A DNA stretch of 57,259 nucleotides from Deltaproteobacteria bacterium (GTDB lineage Bacteria > Myxococcota_A > UBA9160 > SMWR01), in NCBI GenBank assembly GCA_019310965.1, contig JAFDDG010000057.1, positions 1-57,259 of the forward strand. Direction: 5' to 3'. The position numbers and the translations under genes are program-made. A model generated the notes under the pieces. That model did no database searches and was not told the origin of the DNA. It saw nothing but the letters and a program-made list of their open reading frames with translations. Positions 16,453-25,211 of this stretch are shown one piece after another; within the stretch, counting starts at the first letter, position 1, and each line of letters starts with the position of its first letter.

Positions 16453-17175
16453 TCAGGCGTCCCGGAGGTCGAGCACGGCCCCGTTTTCCAGGTCCGCATC
16501 GAGCAGCGCCCACAGCTCCCGGGCGACGACGGCGGGCTGGCGCAGGATTCCACCCTCGTGCAGGTCGACGAAGGTCCCCACATCCGGGAAATCGCCCTCC
16601 GGCGTGGCACGGATCTCCTCCTGCATGGCGGTAGCCACCACGCCCGGCGCCACCGAGAGCAGGCGAACGCGCCCGCCCCGGCACTCCTGCTCGAGCCCCG
16701 CCGTGCGCACCCAGTGATCTGCCGCCGCCTTGCCCGCGCAGTAGGCCGACCAGCCGGCATAAACGTTTTTTGCCGCTCCCGAGCCTACGTTCACGAGGTG
16801 GCAACGCGCCTCGCTGCGTGCCGCGGCGCGCAGGAACGCAGCGCCCAGCACCTGGGGCGCCGCGCTGTTGAGCAACACGCTGCGGGCGTAGGCGGCGGGG
16901 TCCATCTCGCCGGCAAAACCGATGGGTGTGAGCGTGCCGGCGCAGTGGAAGAAGGCGACGCGCTCTCCCGCGAAGCCCCCGACCTCGCGCTCGAACATCT
17001 CCGCCACCAAGGGCCAGCTCGTCGGATTCGCCAGATCCAGCTTCAGCTGCTCACAGCCCTGCGCACCGCGGCGACTCACGTCGATGCGCCGAGCGTCCGA
17101 CCAGGGACATGCTTCGAGGAGTCCGCGCCCGATGCCGCTGGACCCCCCGGCAACGATGACGAGGGAACCACTCAT
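16453..17175 (-). CDS. short-chain dehydrogenase/reductase
   Basis: A 240-residue SDR. The cofactor motif is GGSSGIGRG (residues 10-18), the NAG region is replaced by FFHCAGTLTPIG, the catalytic serine region is NVGSGAAKN and the Tyr-Lys pair is YCAGK. The sequence style (SGAAKNVYAGWSAYCAGKAA) is close to sepiapterin/benzil reductase-type SDRs. It is transcribed with the ferredoxin reductase on the minus strand, 46 bp upstream of it, and faces a divergent 3D-domain gene. Confidence 0.88.
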   Translation of the reverse strand: MSGSLVIVAGGSSGIGRGLLEACPWSDARRIDVSRRGAQGCEQLKLDLANPTSWPLVAEMFEREVGGFAGERVAFFHCAGTLTPIGFAGEMDPAAYARSVLLNSAAPQVLGAAFLRAAARSEARCHLVNVGSGAAKNVYAGWSAYCAGKAAADHWVRTAGLEQECRGGRVRLLSVAPGVVATAMQEEIRATPEGDFPDVGTFVDLHEGGILRQPAVVARELWALLDADLENGAVLDLRDA

Positions 17176-17227
17176 GCCCCCCAGCCTAACCGATCGCCAC
17201 ACCAGAGCGTGGTACCTTCGCCGGGCC

Positions 17228-17674
17228 ATGGGGGGTTGGCGAAACGCCGCGGCCGGAATCTGCCTGCTGATCGGCAGCTTGGGCTGCACGAGTTCCGCTT
17301 GCCAGACCCTCGCGCTGACGAACTCCGCGCACCGGCCTCCGGCCGCCGCCGAGCCCCATACCCTGAAAGTGACCGCCACGGCATACAACTCCCTGCCCGG
17401 GCAGGGAAGTGGCGACCCGACCCTCGCCGCCTGGGGCGATCGACTCGAACCGGGCATGAAAGCGATCGCCGTCTCCCGCGACCTGTTGGCCCTGGGCCTC
17501 ACTCACGGGGCGCAAGTCGAGATCGAAGGCGTCCCCGGGCGCTGGACGGTGCGGGACAAGATGGCGAAGCGTTGGAGGCGCCGGATCGACCTCTACATGG
17601 GTAGAGACCGCGACGCCGCGCTGCAGTGGGGACGGCGACCCGTCACCATCCACTGGTATCCCGCAGCACTCTGA
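17228..17674 (+). CDS. 3D-domain lipoprotein (MltA C-terminal-like)
   Basis: A 148-residue protein with a lipoprotein signal (LLIGSLGC) followed by a compact 3D domain: VTATAYNSL, WGDRLEPGMKAIAVSRDL, VEIEGVPGRWTVRDKMAKR and RIDLYMG. The three Asp that name the fold are visible (GDRL, RDKM, RIDL). Such domains bind or cleave peptidoglycan in MltA and YuiC/YabE-type proteins. ATG 17228 is 52 bp from the divergent SDR gene. Lytic activity is inferred, not shown. Confidence 0.78.
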   Translation: MGGWRNAAAGICLLIGSLGCTSSACQTLALTNSAHRPPAAAEPHTLKVTATAYNSLPGQGSGDPTLAAWGDRLEPGMKAIAVSRDLLALGLTHGAQVEIEGVPGRWTVRDKMAKRWRRRIDLYMGRDRDAALQWGRRPVTIHWYPAAL

Positions 17675-17998
17675 GTCGACGCGAAGAACCCGGGCCGGCA
17701 CCACGAGCTCGCCATCAGCGTGGAGCTTGAGTGCGAAGTACGGCAGCAGCAGCAGCAGCGGCAGCGAAATCAGCGGGGAGCGGCGGCAGCAGCGGACGAG
17801 TCGCGGCCCGTCCCGGGTCTGGCTGCTGTATCGGTGCGCCGGCGCGCGCAGTTGAGCCCCGAACCCCCCGCCTCGTCGCGGGTTACCACACAGCCGCAGG
17901 CTTGCAGCCGCATGCGAACACGCACTGTCGGCGTCAGCCATCAAGATCGGCCCCGACTGGCCGTTACGTCGAAGGAGACACGTCCCAAGGAGAGCTGC
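17675..17998. other. 324-bp gap without a supported gene
   Basis: The stretch holds a short run of CAG triplets (17743-17766) and otherwise ordinary GC-rich sequence. A plus-strand frame runs through it into the FHA gene, but it is Gln/Ala/Arg-rich and looks non-coding. I see no hairpin or clear promoter; a ribosome site AAGGAGAG just before 17999 belongs to the FHA gene. Confidence 0.5.
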
Positions 17999-18406
17999 AT
18001 GCGCGACGGATCCACCCGCAGGATCGACATCAACATGCCCACAGATACGGGCTTCGAAGAATGGCTGACGAACTGGCAGGGCAGCATGATCGTGACCTCC
18101 GGTGATGCGGCGGGCACCGAGTACGCGATCGACGCGCCCTCGATTTCGATCGGCCGCGGCGAGGAAGCCACCTGGAGCTTCGCCGACGACAGCATGTCGA
18201 ACGAGCACGCCGCACTCGAGTTCGCGGACGCGGGCATCCGCTTGCGCGATCTCGGCAGCATGAACGGCTGCCGCGTGAACGGCGCCACCGTGCTGGCCGC
18301 CGATCTCAAACACGGCGACCGCATCGAGCTCGGCGGATTGGCCCTCCAGTTCGTGCTGGAACGGCGAGAGCGCGCCCCGCGCACCTACGTGATCGAGTCG
18401 GACTGA
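17999..18406 (+). CDS. FHA-domain protein
   Basis: A 135-residue protein that is essentially one forkhead-associated domain: SISIGRGEEATWSF, then SMSNEHAALEF, LRDLGSMNGCRVNG and HGDRIELGGLALQFV. The Gly-Arg, Ser and Asn-Gly residues that contact phosphothreonine are in place. The ATG follows AAGGAGAGCTGC. It lies 42 bp upstream of a Ser/Thr kinase gene in the same direction, so it is likely a substrate or reader of that kinase (inference). Confidence 0.85.
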   Translation: MRDGSTRRIDINMPTDTGFEEWLTNWQGSMIVTSGDAAGTEYAIDAPSISIGRGEEATWSFADDSMSNEHAALEFADAGIRLRDLGSMNGCRVNGATVLAADLKHGDRIELGGLALQFVLERRERAPRTYVIESD

Positions 18407-18448
18407 CGCTCTGGGCCGACGTCTCGCGACGCGAGGGCGGGGAGGCAG

Positions 18449-19525
18449 ATGGCCAATACGCGGAAGGCCGACGGACCGAAGACCATCGGCGGCTACGAAG
18501 TCGATGGCGAGCTCGGCTCGGGCGGCATGGGTGTGGTGCACCTGGCGCGGCAGCCCGCCCTGGAACGCCGCTGCGTGTTGAAGGCACTGCGCCGCGAGCT
18601 GGCGAACGATCGGCGTTGCGCGGAGCGATTTCGCCGCGAGGCGAAGGCCGCGGCATCACTGCAGCACGCCAACGTGGTGGCGGTCTACGACGCGTTCACC
18701 TGGCGTGGCACGCCCTACATCGCCCAGGAGTACGTCGAAGGCACCGATCTCGCGAGGGTGCTGGCAGACATGGGTCGCATGGCACCGCACGCCGCGGCGC
18801 GCATCGCACTCGAGGTGGCGCGCGGACTCGAAGAGGTCCACGCCCGCGGCATCGTGCATCGCGACCTGAAGCCCGCCAACGTTCTGCTCGGTCGCACCGG
18901 AGACGTCAAGATCGCCGACTTCGGCGTCGCCCTCGACGCGACGTCGAGCCAGCTCACCCAGACCGGCCAGGCGGTGGGCACACCGGCATATATGTCACCG
19001 GAGCAGCTGCGCGGCGAACGCGTCGACGCGCGCAGCGACCTCTTCGCCTTCGGCGCCACACTCTACGAGGCGCTCGCCGGCTGCGCGCCATTCCAGAACG
19101 CCGAGGACGATGAGTCGAGCCTCTTGCGACGCATCGAGCGCGGGCGCATGGCGTCGCTGCGCCGCGTGGCGCCGGATACGCCGCGCTGGCTCGCGCGCCT
19201 CGTCGAACGCTGCCTGCGCCCCCGCCCCGGCCGGCGGCCGGCCTCGGCGGCGGAGCTACGCTGCGAACTCGAGCGACGACTGGGTACGCCCGCCCCAGCG
19301 GCGCTGCGCCACGAGCTGGCTGGCTGGCTCTGGGACCGGGACGCGTTCGCCCATCTGGGCTCGGCCACGCGCCCGGCGACGCCGGCGGCCCCACGACCGG
19401 CGCGACGCTGGGTGGCGGCGTGGGCCGGCGCCGCTGCGCTCACCGGCGGGGGTATCGCGCTTTGGGCGCTCACCAGCCAGCTGGAGATCGCGGTCCGCAT
19501 CCTCGAGTTCGCCGCCACACACTGA
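18449..19525 (+). CDS. PknB-type serine/threonine protein kinase with C-terminal membrane anchor
   Basis: A 358-residue kinase. The glycine loop is GSGGMG (23-28), the ATP lysine is probably Lys45 (CVLKAL), the catalytic loop is HRDLKPANVL, the Mg loop DFG and the activation segment ends GTPAYMSPEQL. After residue ~275 a basic, Pro/Ala-rich linker leads to one transmembrane helix (~320-340) and only ~16 residues beyond it, so no extracellular sensor domain exists. It probably acts with the FHA protein encoded just upstream. ATG is preceded by GGGAGG. Confidence 0.92.
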   Translation: MANTRKADGPKTIGGYEVDGELGSGGMGVVHLARQPALERRCVLKALRRELANDRRCAERFRREAKAAASLQHANVVAVYDAFTWRGTPYIAQEYVEGTDLARVLADMGRMAPHAAARIALEVARGLEEVHARGIVHRDLKPANVLLGRTGDVKIADFGVALDATSSQLTQTGQAVGTPAYMSPEQLRGERVDARSDLFAFGATLYEALAGCAPFQNAEDDESSLLRRIERGRMASLRRVAPDTPRWLARLVERCLRPRPGRRPASAAELRCELERRLGTPAPAALRHELAGWLWDRDAFAHLGSATRPATPAAPRPARRWVAAWAGAAALTGGGIALWALTSQLEIAVRILEFAATH

Positions 19526-19618
19526 CACCCCCTCAGCGCGAGTCCGACGAGAACGACCGCTTCCGACCCGCTCGCGTGCTATCAATGCGCTCCACGCCCA
19601 CCAGCGAAAGAGCGAGCC

Positions 19619-20794
19619 GTGCAAGTCGACTTTACCCCCGAGCAACATGCGCTGCGCCAGGAGCTGCGCAGCTATTTCGACACACTCCTCACCCCCGACG
19701 TGCGCGCCGGGCTGAGCAGCATGGAGGGCGGCGAGGGCTACAAGACCATCGTCGAACGCATGGGCCGCGACGGCTGGCTGGGCGTCGGCTGGCCGAAGGA
19801 ATACGGGGGCCAGGGCCGCACCGCCGTCGATCAGCTGATCTGGTTCGAGGAAGCGCGCAAGTCGGGCGCACCCTTCCCCTTCGTCACGCTCAACACCGTC
19901 GGCCCGACGCTGATCGCTAAGGGCACCGAAGAGCAGAAGCAGCGCTTCCTGCCCGGCATCCTGGCAGGCACCACACACTTCGCCATCGGTTATACGGAGC
20001 CGGATGCGGGCACCGACCTGGCTTCGCTCAAGACCAGCGCGGTGCGCGACGGCGACGACTACGTGGTGAACGGCACCAAGATCTTCACAAGCGGCGCGAA
20101 TCAGGCCGACTACATCTGGCTCGCCTGCCGCACGAACACCGAAGGCCGCAAACACGACGGCATTTCCATCCTGATCGTCGACACGCAGCTACCGGGCTTC
20201 AGCTGGTCGCCGATCGAAACCGTCGGCGGCGGCTTCACCACCATGTCCTACTACGAGAACGTGCGCGTGCCAGCAGACATGATCGTGGCCGGCGAGAACC
20301 AGGGATGGAAGCTCATCACATTGCAGCTCAATCACGAGCGCGTCGGCCTCGCGGCATTCGGCTGTCTCGGTGAATCGCTACTCGAGGACGTGGCCGACTG
20401 GGCCCGGGCCACGGAAGGCCCCGACGGCGGTTGCGTCGCGGACAGCCCGTGGGTGCAGGTCGCACTCGGCGAGGCCTGCGCCCGCGTCGAAGCGCTCAAG
20501 GTGCTGAACTGGCGCATGGCCTGGGGCATCGAGCAGGGCAACATCGACGCCGCGCTGGCTTCGGCAGTGAAGGTCTACGGCACCGAGACCGTGATCGAGA
20601 TCTACCGGCTGCTGATGGACGTGCTCGGCGTGATCGGGACCTTGCAGGCTGGATCCCCCGGCGCCGTGCTGCAGGGCCGCATCGAGGAATCCTGGCGGGG
20701 CGCGCAGATCAACACCTACGGCGGCGGCGTCAACGAGGTACAGCGCTCGTTGGTGGCAACGCTCGGGCTGCGCATGCCGCGGACTGGACGTTGA
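19619..20794 (+). CDS. acyl-CoA dehydrogenase, probable catalytic subunit
   Basis: A 391-residue FAD-dependent ACAD: FAIGYTEPDAGTDL binds FAD/substrate, followed by VVNGTKIFTSGA, and the C terminus has INTYGGGVNEVQR. The usual MCAD-type catalytic Glu (Y-E-G-T) is absent here (Gly), but Glu240 in LQLNHERVGLA aligns with the isovaleryl-CoA dehydrogenase/FadE26-type Glu on helix G. GTG start at 19619. It opens an operon of ACAD-MaoC-ACAD-MaoC order, resembling actinobacterial chsE/chsH steroid side-chain genes. Substrate is inferred only. Confidence 0.9.
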   Translation: MQVDFTPEQHALRQELRSYFDTLLTPDVRAGLSSMEGGEGYKTIVERMGRDGWLGVGWPKEYGGQGRTAVDQLIWFEEARKSGAPFPFVTLNTVGPTLIAKGTEEQKQRFLPGILAGTTHFAIGYTEPDAGTDLASLKTSAVRDGDDYVVNGTKIFTSGANQADYIWLACRTNTEGRKHDGISILIVDTQLPGFSWSPIETVGGGFTTMSYYENVRVPADMIVAGENQGWKLITLQLNHERVGLAAFGCLGESLLEDVADWARATEGPDGGCVADSPWVQVALGEACARVEALKVLNWRMAWGIEQGNIDAALASAVKVYGTETVIEIYRLLMDVLGVIGTLQAGSPGAVLQGRIEESWRGAQINTYGGGVNEVQRSLVATLGLRMPRTGR

Positions 20795-20796
20795 AG

Positions 20797-21342
20797 ATGG
20801 CGGACACCGCGTTCGAGGCAGAGCTCAAGGCGTTCGAGGGCCGCACGGTGGGAGGGCCCCAGGTGGCCCGCGATCCGGTCAACCAACCGATGATCCGCCA
20901 CTGGTGCGACGCGATCGACGACCAGAACCCGGTCTACACCGAGCCGGAGCTCGCTCAGCAATCGATCCACGGCAGCATCGTGGCGCCGCCCACCATGCTC
21001 CAGGCCTGGACCATGCGCGGCCTGCGACCGCCGCCCCAGCCCGAGAGCAGCGAGGCCAACGCGTCCGAAGATGTCCTTGCACTGCTCGACGACGCCGGCT
21101 TCACGTCGGTGGTAGCGACCAATTGCGTGCAGGAATACCGCCGCTACTTGCATCCCGGCGACCACTTGAGTGTGACGACGACCTGCGACTCCGTCTCGCC
21201 CGAGAAGCAGACTGCGCTCGGAATTGGACACTTCGTGACGCAGCGGCAGACCTACTTCGACGCGGACGGCGAAGAAGTGGCGAGCATGTTGTTCCGCATT
21301 CTCAAATTCAAGCCGGGCACGGGCGCTGCAGCGGGCGGCTGA
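20797..21342 (+). CDS. FAS1-like/MaoC N-terminal-type dehydratase
   Basis: A 181-residue hot-dog-fold protein of the MaoC_dehydrat_N type: EGRTVGGPQVARDPVNQPMI, HWCDAIDDQNPVY, VAPPTMLQAW and a late YFDADGEEVASMLFRILKF. It starts two bases after the ACAD stop. In the ChsH1-ChsH2 hydratase two different MaoC-type chains form one enzyme; the other chain here would be the 140-residue protein at 22487. Activity as enoyl-CoA hydratase is inferred from the family and order. Confidence 0.82.
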   Translation: MADTAFEAELKAFEGRTVGGPQVARDPVNQPMIRHWCDAIDDQNPVYTEPELAQQSIHGSIVAPPTMLQAWTMRGLRPPPQPESSEANASEDVLALLDDAGFTSVVATNCVQEYRRYLHPGDHLSVTTTCDSVSPEKQTALGIGHFVTQRQTYFDADGEEVASMLFRILKFKPGTGAAAGG

Positions 21343-21365
21343 GCTCGCCGCGATGGAGAGTTGAA

Positions 21366-22490
21366 GTGAATTTCTCGTTCAGCGACGAACAGGAGGCGGT
21401 GCGCGACCTTTCGGCGCGCATCTTCGCCGACAACACGAGTCACGAGCGCATTCAGGCGCTCGAGAAGAGCGGCGAGTGGCACGACAGTGCGCTCTGGGCG
21501 GAGCTCTCGGAAGCCAACCTCACCGCCATCTCGCTGCCCGAGGCCGTCGGTGGCGGCGGCTGCTCGATCTTCGAGACATGCCTGCTGCTCGAAGAGCAGG
21601 GCCGCCATCTGGCTCCGGTGCCGCTGGTGGCGACGCTGCTGCTCGGCGGGCTTGCACTGGCACAGTTCGGCAGCCGCGAGCAGCAGGAGCGCTGGCTGCG
21701 ACCGGTGGCAGAGAGCGGTGCGATCTTGACCGGCGCACTGCACGAGACGGGCGCCTCGCTTCCGAGCAGGCCGAAGACACGCGCCGAGCGAGACGGCGAC
21801 GGCTGGCGCATCTCCGGCACCAAGGTTGCCGTACCCGCGGCAGATCTCGCAAAGGTGATGCTGATTCCGGCGCGCACCGACGACGCGGCCGGTGTCTTCC
21901 TGGTCGAGCCCACCGCGCCGGGCGTGAGCCTCGAGCGCCAGGTCACCACCAACCGCGAGCCCCAGAGCCAGGTCGTGCTCGACGGCGTCTCGGTGGCGGC
22001 GGACGCGCGCCTCGGGGACGCCGCCAGCGACGTCACCGGTTGGATGTTCGATCAAGCCAGCGTGGGGCTGTGCGCGCTGCAGCTCGGCATCGCCGAAGAA
22101 GCACTGCGCCGCACGGCGATCTACACGACGGATCGCAAGCAGTTCGGCGTGCCGATCGGCTCCTTCCAGGGGGTGCAGGTGCGCGCCGCAGACGCCTTCA
22201 TCGACATCGAGGCCATGCGCTCCACGCTCTGGCAGGCGGCCTGGCGCCTCGCAGAGGGCCGGCCCGCGGCGCGCCACGTCTCGGCGGCACGCTGGTGGGC
22301 GAGCATCGGAGGCCATCGCGTCACCCACGCGGCCCAGCACCTGCACGGCGGCACCGGCTCGGACGTCGATTACCCGATCCACCGCTTCATGCTGTGGGCG
22401 AAGCAGGTAGAGAGCACCCTCGGCGGCGCCACGCCGGAGCTCGCGCGGCTCGGCAAGATCGTGATCGACGAAGCCGGAGAGCGCGCATGA
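21366..22490 (+). CDS. acyl-CoA dehydrogenase, probable non-catalytic partner
   Basis: A 374-residue ACAD-fold protein with recognisable core (FSDEQEAVRDL, LTGALHETGAS, ISGTKVAVPAAD, RKQFGVPIGSFQGVQ, HGGTGSDVDYPIHR). Neither usual catalytic glutamate is evident: helix G reads DQASVGLCALQL where the sister protein has HERVGLA, and the C terminus lacks Y-E-G. This asymmetry is that of alpha2-beta2 FadE pairs such as ChsE1-ChsE2, where one chain holds the catalytic Glu. GTG start at 21366; TGA overlaps the next ATG. Confidence 0.88.
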   Translation: MNFSFSDEQEAVRDLSARIFADNTSHERIQALEKSGEWHDSALWAELSEANLTAISLPEAVGGGGCSIFETCLLLEEQGRHLAPVPLVATLLLGGLALAQFGSREQQERWLRPVAESGAILTGALHETGASLPSRPKTRAERDGDGWRISGTKVAVPAADLAKVMLIPARTDDAAGVFLVEPTAPGVSLERQVTTNREPQSQVVLDGVSVAADARLGDAASDVTGWMFDQASVGLCALQLGIAEEALRRTAIYTTDRKQFGVPIGSFQGVQVRAADAFIDIEAMRSTLWQAAWRLAEGRPAARHVSAARWWASIGGHRVTHAAQHLHGGTGSDVDYPIHRFMLWAKQVESTLGGATPELARLGKIVIDEAGERA

Positions 22491-22909
22491 ATCGCGAGAC
22501 ACGAGGCTACGACAACGTCGAGGTCGGAGATTGCCTGCCGGAACTCACTCTGCCGCTCACTCCGACGCTGATCATTTCGTGCGCCATCGCGTCGCGCGAC
22601 TACCAGGACGTGCACCACGATCGCGACCTCGCTGTCGCCCGCGGCTCGAAAGACATCTTCATGAACATCCTCACGACCAACGGCTTCGTGGGGCGCTTCA
22701 TCACGGATTGGGCGGGCCCGGAAGCGTTGCTGCGCAAGGTCGACATCAAGCTCGGTGCGCCTAACTATGCCGGCGACACCATGACCTTGCGAGGCACCGT
22801 GGCCGACAAGGCCGACGGCGTGGTGACCGTCGAGGTGATCGGCCAGAACGAACTCGGACCGCACGTCACCGGCAAGGTCGAAGTGACGCTCCCCGCCGCC
22901 GCGAAGTAG
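22487..22909 (+). CDS. MaoC-like acyl dehydratase
   Basis: A 140-residue single hot-dog domain with the hydratase-2 motif region ASRDYQDVHHDRDLAVARG (Asp and His of the catalytic pair visible) and a C-terminal TMTLRGTVADKADGVVTVEV strand pair. Its ATG overlaps the second ACAD stop (ATGA). It lacks the DUF35 extension found in actinobacterial ChsH2. With the protein at 20797 it may make a heteromeric enoyl-CoA hydratase. It is the last gene of the operon. Confidence 0.85.
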   Translation: MNRETRGYDNVEVGDCLPELTLPLTPTLIISCAIASRDYQDVHHDRDLAVARGSKDIFMNILTTNGFVGRFITDWAGPEALLRKVDIKLGAPNYAGDTMTLRGTVADKADGVVTVEVIGQNELGPHVTGKVEVTLPAAAK

Positions 22910-22917
22910 AAGACGCA

Positions 22918-22937
22918 AACGGGGACGCGCTCCCGTT
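22918..22937. terminator. short hairpin between convergent genes
   Basis: AACGGG-GACGCGCT-CCCGTT, six-base arms with an eight-base loop, is followed by TCTTCG. It sits in the 42-bp gap between the MaoC gene and the convergent MDR gene and may stop transcription in both directions. The GGGGACG start echoes the large palindrome at 14756. Confidence 0.4.
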
Positions 22938-22951
22938 CTTCGCTCGTCGGG

Positions 22952-23926
22952 TCAGGGCGCGACGATCACTTTTCCGTAGGTCCGGCGGCCGCCGAGCGCG
23001 GCCAGGGCATCGGAGAGTTGTTCGAGCGGGTACGTCTTGTAGATGACGGGACGAATCTCGCCCGCTGCGTGGAGGTCGAATAGCGCCTGCAGCGTCTGGG
23101 TAATCTTGTGCGGCTCATTGACCGCATGGCCACCCCAGTTGAGACCGGTGACGGCGATGTTCTTCAGCAGGATGCGGTTCGCCTTCACGCTCGGGATCGT
23201 GCCGCTGGCAAAGCCGATGACCAGGAGCCGCCCGTTCCAGGCGATGCACTTGAGCGACTTATCGAAGGTGTCGCCACCGACGGAGTCGTAGATGACGTCG
23301 GCACCCTTGCCGTCCGTGAGCGCCATGACTCGCTCGACGAAGTCTTCTTCGCGGTAGTCGATCGTATCGTCGGCGCCATTCTGACGCGCGACTTCGAGCT
23401 TCTCGGCGCCCCCGGCGGTGGCGATGACCCGTGCGCCGAGGGCCCTGCCGATCTGCAGCGCCGCGATGCCAACGCCTCCCGCCGCCGCGTGCACCAGCAG
23501 GTCTTCACCGGGTTGGAGGTCGGCGCGGAAGACGAGCGCCATGTACGAGGTCGGATAGACGACAGGAAGAGAGGCTCCCTCTTCGAAGGACATGCCATCC
23601 GGCAACTTGAAGGTTCCGAAGGTCGGCACCACCACACGCTCCGCGAAGCCGCCGAGGCCCGGTGAGCTCAGCACCCGATCGCCGACGTTGAAGCCCTCGA
23701 CACCCTCCCCGACGGCGCTGACGACACCGGCCACCTCTGCACCCGGCACGAAGGGAAATGCTGGCTTCACCTGGTATTCGCCCTTCGCCATCAGGATGTC
23801 GGAGAAATTGCAGCCGGCAGCGCGCACCTCGAGTTCGAGCGTGCCCGGCCGCAGCGGCGGCACGTCGACCTCACTCACTCTGAGCTCGCTGGGATCCATC
23901 AGGCGTTCGACAACCACGGCTCGCAT
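22952..23926 (-). CDS. NADPH:quinone oxidoreductase-type MDR reductase
   Basis: A 324-residue zinc-free medium-chain reductase. GroES-like part: AGCNFSDILMAKGEYQ, PFVPGAEVAGVV and VGDRV; Rossmann part: HAAAGGVGIAALQIGRALGA and VIYDSVGGDTFD. It lacks the zinc-binding Cys/His set. Family members reduce quinones or enones; beside beta-oxidation genes an enoyl-CoA or enone reductase role is plausible. It is convergent with the ACAD/MaoC operon and divergent from the M20 gene, with an 82-bp shared promoter gap. Confidence 0.9.
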   Translation of the reverse strand: MRAVVVERLMDPSELRVSEVDVPPLRPGTLELEVRAAGCNFSDILMAKGEYQVKPAFPFVPGAEVAGVVSAVGEGVEGFNVGDRVLSSPGLGGFAERVVVPTFGTFKLPDGMSFEEGASLPVVYPTSYMALVFRADLQPGEDLLVHAAAGGVGIAALQIGRALGARVIATAGGAEKLEVARQNGADDTIDYREEDFVERVMALTDGKGADVIYDSVGGDTFDKSLKCIAWNGRLLVIGFASGTIPSVKANRILLKNIAVTGLNWGGHAVNEPHKITQTLQALFDLHAAGEIRPVIYKTYPLEQLSDALAALGGRRTYGKVIVAP

Positions 23927-24008
23927 CGGGCGCAGACACCTCCGCGGACGAGCCTATCACCCCGCCGGCTCTGCGCCGCACAGAGATGCCTTCGGCTAGA
24001 CTGGCGCG

Positions 24009-25211
24009 ATGCCTCGAGTCGATGCCGGACGACACCTCAAGCAGCAAGTGTGTGACGCCGTGGATGCCATGCAAGACGATCTGCTGCGCATCTCCCACGC
24101 GATCCACGCCAACCCCGAGCTAGCATTCGAGGAGCGCGCCGCGGCGAAGCTATTGGTCGACGCGCTGCGCGGCGCCGGGCTCGAGGTCACGGCCGGCGCG
24201 CACGGTCTGGAGACGGCCTTCAGCGCGGAGTTCGGTCCCGACGGGCAGCCCTGCGTGGCGCTGCTGGCCGAGTACGACGCGCTGCCCGGGATCGGCCACG
24301 CCTGCGGCCACAATCTGATCGCCAGCGCCGGCGTCGGCGCGGGGCTCGCGCTGGCGGCGCTCGGCGACGACGTGCCTGGGCGGGTACGCGTGCTCGGCAC
24401 GCCGGCAGAGGAGCACGGCTGCGGCAAGGAGCTGATGGCGCGCCGCGGAGCCTTCGAGGGTGTCGACGCCGCACTCATGATCCACCCGGCCGGCATGAAC
24501 CTCGCCGGCATGCCGAGCATCGCGATGGCAGAACTCGACGTGGTATTTCACGGCCGGGCCGCCCACGCTTCCGCGATGCCCGAGCGCGGCATCAACGCGC
24601 TCGACGCGATGATGCTCGCCTATCACGGCGTGGCGGCGCTGCGCCAGCACATCAAGAAGAACGAGCGCATCCACGGCATCATCACGGACGGGGGCCAGGC
24701 GCCGAACGTGGTGCCGGAGCGCACCGCCGGCCGTTTCTACACCCGTGCCGCAAACTTCGAGGCGCTCGAGCCGCTCAAGCGGCGCGTCGGGGCCTGCTTC
24801 CGCGCCGGTGCGGAAGCCACCGGCTGCGAGGTCGAGATCCTCTGGGGCAAGGCCGACTACCGGGACATTTTCTTCAACGCGCCCCTGGCCGAGGCATTCC
24901 AGACGAACGCCGAAACACTGGGCCGCAAGTTCATCCCGCGCGGCAAGCTGCCGGCAGACCTCGCCGGCAGCAGCGACCTCGGGAACGTCAGCCACCGGGT
25001 GCCGTCCATTCATCCCATGCTCGCCTGTTCCCCGCCAAACGTGACGATCCACAACGTGGAGTTCGAGAAGTGGGCCGGCTCGGAGCTGGGTGACGCCGCC
25101 GTCCTCGACGGCGCAAAGGCACTGGCCATGACGGCCATCGACTACTTCCTGGACGCCGACCTGCGAGAGCGCACGCACGCAATCTTCAACGCCGGCAGCG
25201 GCATGCTGTGA
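24009..25211 (+). CDS. M20 family amidohydrolase (AbgB/ACY1L2-like)
   Basis: A 400-residue metal-dependent amidohydrolase. Visible landmarks are HANPELAFEE, LLAEYDALPGIGHACGHNLI, GTPAEEHGCGKELM and VVFHGRAAHASAMPERGINALD in the dimerisation lid. These match the M20D/PPC2 group that hydrolyses N-acyl amino acids such as p-aminobenzoyl-glutamate. The metal ligands are His/Glu in those motifs. It overlaps the next gene by GTGA, so the two are cotranscribed. Confidence 0.88.
   Translation: MPRVDAGRHLKQQVCDAVDAMQDDLLRISHAIHANPELAFEERAAAKLLVDALRGAGLEVTAGAHGLETAFSAEFGPDGQPCVALLAEYDALPGIGHACGHNLIASAGVGAGLALAALGDDVPGRVRVLGTPAEEHGCGKELMARRGAFEGVDAALMIHPAGMNLAGMPSIAMAELDVVFHGRAAHASAMPERGINALDAMMLAYHGVAALRQHIKKNERIHGIITDGGQAPNVVPERTAGRFYTRAANFEALEPLKRRVGACFRAGAEATGCEVEILWGKADYRDIFFNAPLAEAFQTNAETLGRKFIPRGKLPADLAGSSDLGNVSHRVPSIHPMLACSPPNVTIHNVEFEKWAGSELGDAAVLDGAKALAMTAIDYFLDADLRERTHAIFNAGSGML

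Noticed and set aside
17743..17766. CAG triplet run as a possible functional microsatellite
   Set aside because: Short and imperfect; common in GC-rich DNA and not within a supported gene or promoter.
17186..18541. Long minus-strand frame with a hydrophobic stretch near 17700
   Set aside because: It runs antisense through the 3D-domain and FHA genes, whose motifs are clear on the plus strand; composition is that of a GC-rich shadow frame.
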